The notes under the pieces were generated by a model. That model was not told the DNA's origin and searched no databases. It saw only the letters and a program-made list of their open reading frames with translations. A program made the position numbers and the translations under genes. Shown piece by piece: positions 15,929-23,642 of a stretch of DNA of 64,000 nucleotides (its first letter is position 1; the number at the start of each line of letters is the position of its first letter). Source of the stretch: Modestobacter sp. DSM 44400 (GTDB taxonomy: Bacteria > Actinomycetota > Actinomycetes > Mycobacteriales > Geodermatophilaceae); assembly GCF_900107175.1 (NCBI RefSeq), contig NZ_FNOZ01000016.1:26206-90205 (forward strand), read 5' to 3'.

Positions 15929-16941
15929 GCGGGCACCGGCTCGGCGTGCGGCGTCTCCGGCTCGGCCGACAGCCGCTTCCGGAAGACCCAGTACGTCCAG
16001 GCCTGGTAGGCGAGCACGACCGGCAGGCCGATCCCGGTGGCCCAGGTCATCACGGTGAGCGTGTAGTCGCTGACCGAGGCGTCGGCGAGGGTGACGTCGA
16101 AGGCGGCGTCGACCGTGGAGGGGACGGCGACCGGAAAGGCCGCGCCGAAGATCGTCGCCGCCGAGCCCAGCAGCACGACCGCCCAGGCGGCGAAGGCCTG
16201 GCCCTCGCGGTCCACCCGGATCCGGGCCCAGCTGACCAGCACCGCCAGCGCCGCCACCAGCCACAGCACAGCGGTGGCCGGCGTCCCCGAGCGCAGGTGC
16301 ACCAGTCCGGCCCAGGCCAGCAGCGGCAGCGCGGCGACCGGCGCCCAGCGCCGGGCGAAGGCCCGGGCGGCCAGCCGCACCGGCCCGTCGGTCTTCAGCG
16401 CCAGGAACACCGCCCCATGCACCAGCGAGTACGCCAGCACGGCGACCGCCCCCAGCAGCGCCGGCCAGCCCAGCCCGGCGAACGGGCCGCCCACCCGGTT
16501 GCCGTCGGCGTCGATCGGCAGTCCGAGGGTGGTGGCGCCCAGCGCGGCGCCGATGCCCAGGGCGGCGATCAGCGAGCCGGCGGTGATCACGTGGGTCCAG
16601 GTGCTGTCCCAGCGCTCGGTGTGGTGCGAGTGCCGCCACTCGAAGGCGACCGCCCGGATGATCAGGCCGAAGAGCACCAGCACGAACGGCAGGTACAGCG
16701 CGGGCAGCCAGGTGGCGTACCAGCCGGGGAAGGCCGCGAAGACCGCACCCGTGGCGGTGATCAGCCAGACCTCGTTGCCGTCCCACAGCGGGCCGATCGA
16801 CCGCAGCATGAGGTGCCGGTCGACCGGGCGGCGGCCCAGCAGTGGGAGCAGGGCGGCGACACCGAAGTCGAAACCCTCGAGCAACAGGAAACCGGTCCAC
16901 AGCACCGCGACGGCGGCGAACCAGAGGGTCTGCAGGTCCAT
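15925..16941 (-). CDS. cydB: Cytochrome bd ubiquinol/menaquinol oxidase subunit II
   Basis: Encodes 338 residues from ATG 16941. The start MDLQTLWFAAVAVLWTGFLL followed by LEGFDFGVAALLPLLGR is characteristic of CydB, including the acidic residues of the first helix. WDGNEVWLITATGAVFAAFP and the C-terminal GIGLPVVLAYQAWTYWVFRK also match. CydB pairs with CydA in the high-affinity terminal oxidase that reduces oxygen to water at low oxygen or under respiratory stress. It lies 19 bp downstream of cydA and overlaps cydDC by four bases, so the three genes form one operon. Confidence 0.97.
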   Translation of the reverse strand: MDLQTLWFAAVAVLWTGFLLLEGFDFGVAALLPLLGRRPVDRHLMLRSIGPLWDGNEVWLITATGAVFAAFPGWYATWLPALYLPFVLVLFGLIIRAVAFEWRHSHHTERWDSTWTHVITAGSLIAALGIGAALGATTLGLPIDADGNRVGGPFAGLGWPALLGAVAVLAYSLVHGAVFLALKTDGPVRLAARAFARRWAPVAALPLLAWAGLVHLRSGTPATAVLWLVAALAVLVSWARIRVDREGQAFAAWAVVLLGSAATIFGAAFPVAVPSTVDAAFDVTLADASVSDYTLTVMTWATGIGLPVVLAYQAWTYWVFRKRLSAEPETPHAEPVPA

Positions 16942-16960
16942 GGTCGTCTCTCCTCGGATC

Positions 16961-18511
16961 TCAGTACGCGAAGGACAGGACGTCGTCGGCGTCGCGCCCG
17001 CCCGGGAGGTCGTCGTCCGGGGTCCCCTCGGGGGTGTGCCCGGGGGTGGGGGCGCTGTCGGCGGTGGTCACCCCGCGGCGCACGAAGCGGGTGATCAGCC
17101 ACAGCTCGACCACCGCGAGCGCGCCGTAGACCGTGGCCAGCCCGATGAGCGAGGTGAGTACCTCGCCGGCGGTGACGCCGGGGGAGACGGCCTGGGCGGT
17201 GAAGAAGTACACCTGCTCGGCCCGCGGGACGTCGGGGTTGGGGTAGACCACGAACGGCTGGCGGCCCATCTCGGTGAAGATCCAACCCGACACGTTGGCG
17301 ACGAACGGGGCACCGACCGCGAGCAGTGAGCCGTAGACCCCGATCCTCGAGGTCGGCACCCGCCCCCGGCGGGTGGCCCAGAGCGCGTAGGCGGCCACGC
17401 CGGCCGAGACCATCCCCATGCCGACCATCAGCCGGAAGTTCCAGTAGGTGACCGCCAGCAGGGGGGTGTAGTCGATCGGCCGGCCGGCCTGGTCGCCGTA
17501 GTGCGCCGGGTCGTCGGGATAGGTGGCCCCGTAGGCCGCCGCGTAGGACTCCTGCAGCTCGTTGACCCCGGGCACGGCGGTGGAGAAGTCGCCGTGGGCC
17601 AGGTAGCTCAGGATGCGGGGAATGGTGATCGAGTGGACGTCGTCGCACTCGTTGCTGCCGAGCTTGCCGAACGCGAAGACCGAGAACGGCGCGGGCGCCT
17701 CGGTCTCGCACAGCGCCTCGGCCGAGGACATCTTCAGCGGCTGCTGGGCGTACATCAGCTTGCCCTGGTAGTCACCGGTCAGGGCGACCAGCGCGAAGGC
17801 GGCGAGCGAGACGAAGCCGCCGAGCCGCACCGACCGGCGCCAGACCGAGTGGTCCACGTCCGTAGTCGGTGCATCGGCCATCGTCCGCCGGCGCAGGTGC
17901 CACAGGCCGATACCCACCAGCAGGGCCCCGGCGACCATCAGCGAGGCAACGATGGTGTGGCTGAAAGCGGCCAGCGCGGTGTTGTTGGTCAGGACGGCGA
18001 GGAAGTTGACCTGCCGCGGCCGGCCGGTCGCGTCGTCGGTCACGACGCCGACCGGGTGCTGCATCCACGAGTTGGCCGCGATGATGAAGTACGCGCTGAC
18101 CACCGAGCCGATGACCGCCGCCCACAGCGCGGCCAGGTGCAGCTTTTTCGGAATTCGGCCCCAGCCGAAGATCCACAGGCCCAGGAAGGTGGATTCCAGG
18201 AAGAAGGCCAGCAGCGCCTCCAGGGCGAGCAAGGAGCCGAAGACGTCGCCGACGAAGCGGCTGTACTCGCTCCACGCCAGCCCGAACTGGAACTCCTGGA
18301 CCAGCCCGGTGGCCACGCCGAGGACGAAGTTGATCAGGTAGATGCGGCCCCAGAAGCGGGTCATCCGCAGCCACTCGGGCTTGTCCGTGCGCGCCCACAT
18401 GGTGTGCATCACGGCGACCAGCACACCCAGTCCGATGGTCAACGGGACCATCAGGAAGTGGTAGACGGTGGTGATCCCGAACTGCCAGCGGGCGATGTCG
18501 AGCACGTCCAC
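16961..18511 (-). CDS. cydA: Cytochrome bd oxidase subunit I
   Basis: Encodes 516 residues from GTG 18511 after GAGGAG. The N-terminus MDVLDIARWQFGITTVYHFL contains the histidine ligand of haem b595 near residue 19. HTIVASLMVAG near residue 185 fits the second histidine region. The quinol-binding Q-loop with GRQPFVVYPNPDVP is of the short type usual in Gram-positive bacteria. The protein ends with a polar tail rich in Thr/Pro/Asp. It is the first gene of cydA-cydB-cydDC and faces the BlaI-type regulator gene across 112 bp that holds two palindromic operators. Confidence 0.97.
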   Translation of the reverse strand: MDVLDIARWQFGITTVYHFLMVPLTIGLGVLVAVMHTMWARTDKPEWLRMTRFWGRIYLINFVLGVATGLVQEFQFGLAWSEYSRFVGDVFGSLLALEALLAFFLESTFLGLWIFGWGRIPKKLHLAALWAAVIGSVVSAYFIIAANSWMQHPVGVVTDDATGRPRQVNFLAVLTNNTALAAFSHTIVASLMVAGALLVGIGLWHLRRRTMADAPTTDVDHSVWRRSVRLGGFVSLAAFALVALTGDYQGKLMYAQQPLKMSSAEALCETEAPAPFSVFAFGKLGSNECDDVHSITIPRILSYLAHGDFSTAVPGVNELQESYAAAYGATYPDDPAHYGDQAGRPIDYTPLLAVTYWNFRLMVGMGMVSAGVAAYALWATRRGRVPTSRIGVYGSLLAVGAPFVANVSGWIFTEMGRQPFVVYPNPDVPRAEQVYFFTAQAVSPGVTAGEVLTSLIGLATVYGALAVVELWLITRFVRRGVTTADSAPTPGHTPEGTPDDDLPGGRDADDVLSFAY

Positions 18512-18552
18512 CGCGGTCTCCTCTGCGACTGTCGTACGATCGTCGAGTTCTT

Positions 18553-18609
18553 TCTACGCCCCGTAGAGAGACTTTTCTACGCGACGTAGAACAGCTCGGT
18601 GTGAGCTGT
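18553..18609. promoter_or_regulatory. Paired BlaI-type operators between cydA and blaI
   Basis: Two 15-bp palindromes, TCTACGCCCCGTAGA (18553-18567) and TCTACGCGACGTAGA (18576-18590), share arms TCTACG and CGTAGA and are 23 bp apart, about two helical turns. They resemble BlaI/MecI/CopY operators, whose core is TACA-N-TGTA or close variants. A third, different inverted repeat, ACAGCTC-GGTGT-GAGCTGT (18591-18609), sits next to them and just before the blaI Shine-Dalgarno. The position suggests that one repressor controls both blaI-M56 and cydABDC. Confidence 0.8.
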
Positions 18610-18623
18610 CCGACAGGAGATCG

Positions 18624-19007
18624 ATGAACTCGCTGGGTGAGCTGGAGCGCGCGGTGCTGGAGCACCTGTGGGCGGTCGGCGGCCCGGTGACGGCCGCCCG
18701 GCTGCGCGAGGTCTTCGCCGACCGGGGGCTGGCGCTGACCACGGTGCACACGGTGCTGACCCGGCTGGAGCAGAAGGGCTTCGTCGTCTCCGACACCGCC
18801 CGGCCGCGGCAGTTCACCGCCCGCGCCTCTCGCGAGGAGCACGCCGCCGAGCTCATGCACGAGGTGCTTGGGCAGGCCGGCGACCGACAGGCCGCGCTGG
18901 CCCGCTTCGTCGGATCGGTCAGCGCCGACGAGGTCGACCTGCTGCGCCAGCTGCTGGCAGCGCACCCCGAGGCAGGGCACCGCACGGGCGAGCCCGGCGC
19001 CGGCTGA
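18624..19007 (+). CDS. BlaI/MecI/CopY family transcriptional repressor
   Basis: Encodes 127 residues from ATG 18624, after a good Shine-Dalgarno (ACAGGAGATCG). The winged helix spans about residues 5-75: LGELERAVLEHLWAVGGPVT, then LTTVHTVLTRLEQKGFVVSD, the recognition helix region typical of BlaI. The C-terminal third is the dimerisation region that is cut by the partner protease in classical systems. The gene is followed two bases later by an M56 peptidase, the usual BlaI-BlaR1 pairing. It faces cydA, and palindromes matching BlaI operators lie between them. Confidence 0.93.
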   Translation: MNSLGELERAVLEHLWAVGGPVTAARLREVFADRGLALTTVHTVLTRLEQKGFVVSDTARPRQFTARASREEHAAELMHEVLGQAGDRQAALARFVGSVSADEVDLLRQLLAAHPEAGHRTGEPGAG

Positions 19008-19009
19008 GC

Positions 19010-19957
19010 GTGCTGCCGGCCACCGCGGTCTCCCTCGCCGTCCTTGCCGGGCTGCTCGCCTGGCCGGTCCCGGCGGCGCTCGCCCGGGCCGGCTGGCCGC
19101 GGCGCGACCCGCTGGTCGCGCTGCTGTGCTGGCAGGCGGTCGGGCTGGCCGGCGGTCTGTCGATCATCGGCGCGCTGCTGGTGCATGGGCTCGCCCCGTG
19201 GGGGCGCTCGCTGCCGGCAGCCGCCTGGGCGGTGCTGACCGGGGACCCGGCGAGCAGCCGCGTGCGCGGTGACCACTGGGTGACGCTGACGCTGGCCGCG
19301 GTGTTGGCCGCCGAGCTGCTCGGCGTGCTCGCGCTGTCGTTCGTGCGGACCGCCCGTACCCGGCGCCGGCACCGGGCAATGCTGGAGATGCTCGTCCGTC
19401 CGAGCGGGGTCGCCGGCGACTCCGTGGCAGGGGTGACACTGCTGCTGGAGCACCCCGCGCCGGTGGCCTTCTGCATCCCCGGCGCGCGGCCGCTGCTGGT
19501 GCTCTCCTCCGGGATGCTCGCCGAACTGGACGAGGCGCAGCTGGCCGCCGTCGTCGCCCACGAGCGGGCGCACCTGCGTGAACGTCACCACCTGCTGCTG
19601 CTGCCCTTCGTCGCCTGGCGGGCGGCGCTGCCCGTCCTCCCGGCGGCCGACCGGGCGCACGACGAGGTGCGCGACCTGGTCGAGATGCGGGCCGATGACG
19701 TCGCGGTGGCGTCGCTCCGCTGCCCGGAGCCCCGCCGCACCCTGGCCGCGGCGATCGTCGCGGTGGCCGGCGGCGCGGGCGGCGAGGTTCCGGCCGGTGC
19801 CCTCACGGTCACCGGCGGGGCCGTCGCGGTGCGCGTGCGGCGGCTGCTCGCCCCGGCCCGGCCGCTGCCGGCTGCCGGCCGGGTGGGCGCACTGGTGAGC
19901 GCACTCGCCCTGTTGCTGGTGCCGACGCTGTTGCTGGTCGCGCCCGCCGTCGTCTGA
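19010..19957 (+). CDS. M56 family (BlaR1/MecR1-like) membrane metallopeptidase
   Basis: Encodes 315 residues from GTG 19010, two bases after the blaI stop. About three membrane segments precede the catalytic region and one follows near the C-terminus. The zinc motif HERAH sits near residue 184 (AVVAHERAHLRERHHLLLL), and EMRADDVAVA about 45 residues later supplies the third ligand region. There is no extracellular penicillin-binding sensor domain, so the signal is not necessarily a beta-lactam. Presumed role: cleave the BlaI-type repressor on an envelope or respiratory signal. Confidence 0.92.
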   Translation: MLPATAVSLAVLAGLLAWPVPAALARAGWPRRDPLVALLCWQAVGLAGGLSIIGALLVHGLAPWGRSLPAAAWAVLTGDPASSRVRGDHWVTLTLAAVLAAELLGVLALSFVRTARTRRRHRAMLEMLVRPSGVAGDSVAGVTLLLEHPAPVAFCIPGARPLLVLSSGMLAELDEAQLAAVVAHERAHLRERHHLLLLPFVAWRAALPVLPAADRAHDEVRDLVEMRADDVAVASLRCPEPRRTLAAAIVAVAGGAGGEVPAGALTVTGGAVAVRVRRLLAPARPLPAAGRVGALVSALALLLVPTLLLVAPAVV

Positions 19958-19973
19958 TTCCGGTCGGAGCCGG

Positions 19974-20321
19974 TCAGTCGGTCCGGTCTGCGCCGCGTTC
20001 GCGGCGCGCGGCGTCCCGCTCGTCACGGGCCGTGTCGGCGTCGGCGCGCGCGTCGGCCAGGTCGTCCTGCAGCCCCAGGATCACCTGGGCCGAGGTGAGC
20101 TGGTGGCCGTCGTCCAGGAGCCCGCGGACCCGGGCGGCCACCTCGAGCTGGTTGCGGGAGTAGCGGCGGTGGCCACCGGAGGACCGTCCCGGGTGCAGCA
20201 CGCCGGCGGAGTCCAGGCTGCGCAGGAAGGCCGCCTGGACGCCGAGCAGTTCGGCGGCCTGGCTCATGGTGAGCACGGGGTGGTCGGGGTCGTCGAGTGC
20301 GCCGAGGGGGTCGGTGGTCAT
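19974..20321 (-). CDS. MerR family regulator, HspR-like
   Basis: Encodes 115 residues from ATG 20321 with GGAGGAAGCG in front. Residues about 16-85 form a MerR winged helix: LTMSQAAELLGVQAAFLRSL, then SSGGHRRYSRNQLEVAARVR. The tail is a charged alpha-helical stretch (DDLADARADADTARDERDAA) that could form a coiled coil. It lies downstream of hsp20 on the same strand, 77 bp away, so it may be a heat-shock repressor of the HspR type that controls the operon. No clear HAIR element (CTTGAGT-N7-ACTCAAG) was found upstream of hsp20, which weakens a strict HspR label. Confidence 0.85.
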   Translation of the reverse strand: MTTDPLGALDDPDHPVLTMSQAAELLGVQAAFLRSLDSAGVLHPGRSSGGHRRYSRNQLEVAARVRGLLDDGHQLTSAQVILGLQDDLADARADADTARDERDAARRERGADRTD

Positions 20322-20352
20322 CGCTTCCTCCGGAGTCGGGCGCTGGGACGAC

Positions 20353-20384
20353 GGAGGGGCGGGGCCGTCCGGCCCCGCCCCTCC
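20353..20384 (-). terminator. Perfect 14-bp stem-loop between hsp20 and merR
   Basis: GGAGGGGCGGGGCC (20353-20366), loop GTCC, and GGCCCCGCCCCTCC (20371-20384) are exact complements. It lies 15 bp after the hsp20 stop and about 30 bp before the merR start, without a T run. It could attenuate read-through into the regulator gene or protect the 3' end of hsp20 mRNA. Confidence 0.75.
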
Positions 20385-20398
20385 CGAGTCGGCGTCGG

Positions 20399-20890
20399 TC
20401 AGCTCTCGACCGACCGCTGGGCGGACTCGCCCTCGATGGTGTGCGCCTCCACCGAGGCCGGGCTGTCGGCGCGTGTGACGCTGATCTTGCGGGCCTTGGC
20501 CTTCTCCTCGACGGGGATGCTGACGGTCAGCACCCCGTCGTGGTAGCTGGCCTCCAGCCGGTCGGTGTCCAGGCTGCGGCCCAGGACCAGCTGGCGGGTG
20601 TAGCTGCCGAAGGGGCGTTCGGCGACCGCCCACTCGGCGTTCTCGAGCTGTGGCACCGACCGCTCGGCGCTGATCGTCAGCGTGGTGCCCTCCACGGACA
20701 GGTCGATCGAGCCGGGGTCGACGCCGGGCAGGTCGAAGTGGGCGACGAAGTTGTCGCCGACCCGGTAGGCGTCCATCGGCATGCCGGCCAGCGAGCGGGC
20801 GGTGGTGGTGCCGCTGCGGCCGGTCAGCTGGTCCAGCGCACGCATGGCGGCGGACGTGGCGGCGAACGGGTCGTAGGCGGTCAGCATCAT
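20399..20890 (-). CDS. Hsp20/alpha-crystallin small heat-shock chaperone
   Basis: Encodes 163 residues from the first of two ATGs (20890), with AGGAGG upstream. The alpha-crystallin domain spans about residues 45-140: GDNFVAHFDLPGVDPGSIDL, then EGTTLTISAERS, and near the end ASYHDGVLTVSIPVEE, the usual final strand with the A-x-x-x-n-G-V-L motif. It holds unfolding proteins in the cytoplasm during stress. The variable N-terminus is short and the C-terminal tail is polar. It is followed by a hairpin and an HspR-like regulator. Inverted repeats in the 150-bp upstream region are candidate regulatory sites. Confidence 0.95.
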   Translation of the reverse strand: MMLTAYDPFAATSAAMRALDQLTGRSGTTTARSLAGMPMDAYRVGDNFVAHFDLPGVDPGSIDLSVEGTTLTISAERSVPQLENAEWAVAERPFGSYTRQLVLGRSLDTDRLEASYHDGVLTVSIPVEEKAKARKISVTRADSPASVEAHTIEGESAQRSVES

Positions 20891-20959
20891 GGCGGGGTAC
20901 CTCCTGAGCGTGCGGTGGTCGTTTCTCGGCAGCGTGGTCGCTGGTATTTCCAGTGGCAA

Positions 20960-20978
20960 CTGCAGATTATCTCTGCAG
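20960..20978. promoter_or_regulatory. Inverted repeat upstream of hsp20
   Basis: CTGCAGA (20960-20966), five bases TTATC, and TCTGCAG (20972-20978) form a 7-bp perfect inverted repeat, followed by another CCTGCAGG at 20980-20987. The stretch is the most AT-rich in the intergenic region 20891-21040 and lies about 70-90 bp before hsp20. It may be the operator for the MerR-type protein or part of the promoter. It also lies close to the divergent gene at 21041. Confidence 0.4.
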
Positions 20979-21040
20979 CGCCTGCAGGTAAACATCTGTT
21001 GTCGAGGACATCCCGTTGTGTCGGCTGGCAGGCTGTAGGC

Positions 21041-22087
21041 GTGCCCGGACCGGCCTTCACGCCCGCTGCCGAGCTGTCGGGCCGGTTCTACGTCGCGGTC
21101 GTGCGCCCTCTTCTCGCCGGACGACCGCACGCTGCCGCGCTGCTGGGCGGGGGCTCCGACGTCCTCGGTCACGACACGCCTCGCTCGACCGACCACGGCT
21201 GGGGCCCGCGGCTGCTCGTCCTCCTCGACGACCCGCGTGAGGTCCCTGCGTGCCGGGAGCTGATCGACGCACGGCTCCCGGAGCACTTCGCCGGCTGGCC
21301 GACCCGCTTCGGCTGGGACGACGTCGCCCCCCGGCACCACGTCGAGGTCACCACCCTCGCCGACTGGCTGACCGGGTTCCTGGGTGTGGACGCGTCGGCG
21401 GGGATGTCGACCCTCGACTGGCTGCTCACGCCGCAGCAGCGGCTGCTCGGGGTGGTGGCCGGGCGCGTGCACGCCGATGACTCCGGTTCGCTGCGCGCCG
21501 TCCGGGAGTCGCTGCGCTGGTATCCCGACCAGCTGGAGCGGTGGTTTCTGGCCTGCCAGTGGCACCGGATCGCCCAAGAGGAGGCCTTCGTCGCCCGCAC
21601 GGCCGAGGTCGGGGACGAGGTCGGCTCCGCGGTGGTCGCGGCCCGGCTGGTCCGGGACCTGATGCGGCTGGCGTTGCTGCTGGACCGGCAGTACGCGCCC
21701 TACAGCAAGTGGCTGGGCACCGCGTTCGCCGCGATGACGCACCCGGACGACCTGCCCGGGCACCTGACCGATGCGGTGCACGCGCCGGACGACGCCGGGC
21801 GCGAATCCGCGCTGGCCGACGCCTACCGGGCGCTGGCCCACCGGCAGAACGCCCGCGGGCTCGTGGCACCGCTCCACCCGGCCATCACCGCCTATCACCG
21901 TCGGCCGGCCCAGGTGCTGATGGCGGACCGGTTCGCCGAGGCGATCCGGGCGAGCATCGCCGATCCGGGACTGCGCTCGCTGCCGCTGCTCGGCTCGGTC
22001 GACCAGGCGGTCGACAGCGCCGACATCCTGTCCGACCCGGTGCGCTACCGGCGGCTGGCCGCGCTGTACGGCGACCTCCGCACCTGA
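21041..22087 (+). CDS. DUF4037 domain-containing protein
   Basis: Encodes 348 residues from GTG 21041. The N-terminal third resembles a nucleotidyltransferase-like fold (AALLGGGSDVLGHDTPRSTD, a degenerate G-G/S-D pattern). The C-terminal part has the DUF4037 signature region: RLVRDLMRLALLLDRQYAPY followed by SKWLGTAFAAM. Proteins of this kind are predicted nucleotidyltransferases of unknown substrate, some linked to toxin-antitoxin or antibiotic modification. It is soluble, with no signal. It stands alone between hsp20 (divergent) and the glutamine-synthetase-like gene (convergent). Confidence 0.8.
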   Translation: MPGPAFTPAAELSGRFYVAVVRPLLAGRPHAAALLGGGSDVLGHDTPRSTDHGWGPRLLVLLDDPREVPACRELIDARLPEHFAGWPTRFGWDDVAPRHHVEVTTLADWLTGFLGVDASAGMSTLDWLLTPQQRLLGVVAGRVHADDSGSLRAVRESLRWYPDQLERWFLACQWHRIAQEEAFVARTAEVGDEVGSAVVAARLVRDLMRLALLLDRQYAPYSKWLGTAFAAMTHPDDLPGHLTDAVHAPDDAGRESALADAYRALAHRQNARGLVAPLHPAITAYHRRPAQVLMADRFAEAIRASIADPGLRSLPLLGSVDQAVDSADILSDPVRYRRLAALYGDLRT

Positions 22088-22093
22088 GGCCGA

Positions 22094-23485
22094 TCAGTGC
22101 CGCCAGCGCACCGCCGCCGCGACGCCCGCGGGGGAGACCCCGTCGAACAGCGCGATCTCGCCGCGCCGGACCTCGGCGATGCTCACTGACAGCTCCTCGC
22201 CGAACGCCTCGGTCAGCACGGCGTCGGACTCGAAGGCGCGCACGGCCTCCTCCAGGGACGTCGGCAGCCCGCGGATCCCGGCGTCCCGCCGTCCCTCGTC
22301 GGTGAGCGTGCCCGGGTCGATGCCCACTGGCTCGGGCAGCGTCGACCCGGCGCGCAGCCCGGCCCGGCCGGCGGCCAGCAGACCGGCCATCAGCAGGTAC
22401 GGGTTCGCCGCGGCGTCGACACTCTTGACCTCCACGTTGGCCGCCGACTGCCGCTCGCCGTCCGCGCCGGTGACGAACCGCAGCGCCGTCTCCCGGTTCT
22501 CCAGCCCCCAGGCCGCGTAGGCGCCGGCCCAGTGCGACGGCACCAGCCGGAGGTAGGAGGCGACGCTGGGTGCGCCGAGCGCCAACAGCCCCGGCAGGTG
22601 GTCCAGCACCCCGGCCATGAAGGCCTCGCCGTCCGCGGTCAGCCCGAAGGTTCCCGGGCCGCCGTTCATCAGGTTCTGGTCCTCACGCCACACCGACAGG
22701 TGCACGTGCCCGCCGTTGCCGACGCCCTCCGCGGTCACCTTGGGGGAGAAGGACACCCGCAGCCCGTGCTGGGCGCTGATCGCCCTGATCGTGGCGCGGA
22801 CCAGCACGCTGGTGTCCGCGGCGCCGATCGGGTCCTCCGCGGCGACCGACACCTCGAGCTGGCCGGCGGCGTACTCGGGGTGGAACTGGTCGACGACGAC
22901 GTTCTGCGCGTCGAGGGCCTCCAGCAGGTCCCGGCCGTAGTCGGAGACCTCGATCAGCCGGGTCAGCCCGTAGGCGGGGCCGGTGAGTGCGGGAACGAAG
23001 GCGTCCGGGTCGTCGGGCAGGCCAGCGGCCTGCGACGCCACCCATTCGATCTCGAACGCGGCCTTCACGGTGAACCCCTCGCCGGCCAGCTCCCCGGTCA
23101 GCCGGCGCAGCAGCGAGCGGGAGTCCTGGACGTGCGGCTGGCCGTCCTGGCGATAGCGGTCGACGGGCGCCCAGGCCCAGCCGGGTTGGCCGGCCAGCAG
23201 GGTCAGCCGGGACAGGTCGGGGTGCAGCCGCAGGTCGCCGAGGGCGCTGCCGGCGTACCGGCCGGCGACGATCGAGTCGTCGAGCAGGAAGCCGTCGAAG
23301 ACCGGGCTCATGCCCACACCCCAGGCGGCGGCGCTGGGCAGCTTGCCCAGCGGCACGCTCTTCGTCCGGGTGATGCCGCTGGTGTCCACCCACGGCAGGA
23401 CGACGCCCACCACGCCGATCTCGGACAGTTCCTCGACGGCGGCCTCGGCCACTGCCCGTCGCTCGTCCCGTTCCTGCAGGTCCAT
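22094..23485 (-). CDS. Glutamine synthetase family protein (gamma-glutamyl amide ligase-like)
   Basis: Encodes 463 residues from ATG 23485. The beta-grasp N-domain reads VVLPWVDTSGITRTKSVPLG. The catalytic domain has FEIEWV, QFHPEYAAGQLEVSVAAEDP, NGGHVHLSV and LENRETALRFV, which are the metal, ammonia-site and ATP-binding stretches of the family. It lacks features of housekeeping GlnA, such as the adenylylation loop, and resembles the GlnA3/GlnA4/PuuA/FluG-type group that joins glutamate to amines or acts on related substrates. It is divergent from an APC permease gene, suggesting uptake and gamma-glutamylation of an amine or amino acid. Confidence 0.9.
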   Translation of the reverse strand: MDLQERDERRAVAEAAVEELSEIGVVGVVLPWVDTSGITRTKSVPLGKLPSAAAWGVGMSPVFDGFLLDDSIVAGRYAGSALGDLRLHPDLSRLTLLAGQPGWAWAPVDRYRQDGQPHVQDSRSLLRRLTGELAGEGFTVKAAFEIEWVASQAAGLPDDPDAFVPALTGPAYGLTRLIEVSDYGRDLLEALDAQNVVVDQFHPEYAAGQLEVSVAAEDPIGAADTSVLVRATIRAISAQHGLRVSFSPKVTAEGVGNGGHVHLSVWREDQNLMNGGPGTFGLTADGEAFMAGVLDHLPGLLALGAPSVASYLRLVPSHWAGAYAAWGLENRETALRFVTGADGERQSAANVEVKSVDAAANPYLLMAGLLAAGRAGLRAGSTLPEPVGIDPGTLTDEGRRDAGIRGLPTSLEEAVRAFESDAVLTEAFGEELSVSIAEVRRGEIALFDGVSPAGVAAAVRWRH

Positions 23486-23642
23486 CGGTCGTCCTCCGGG
23501 TGCTCGTCGACTGCGCGCCGTCCGCGCATGCTGCCCCGTCGCTGTAAATGTTGAGTCAGAGGGGTCCCGGCGGCCGCCTGATCGGGGCACACTTCCTGCG
23601 CGCTGTGGCCGTTGAGCGCAGCAACGACGTCAAGGAGGTCCC

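Noticed and set aside
12929..16009. 1026-codon plus-strand ORF opposite cydDC
   Set aside because: Composition is typical of an antisense frame (Gln, Gly, Arg, His), no recognisable motif, fully overlapped by a confident gene.
20891..21040. HAIR element for HspR upstream of hsp20
   Set aside because: No CTTGAGT-N7-ACTCAAG match; only the CTGCAG repeats are present.
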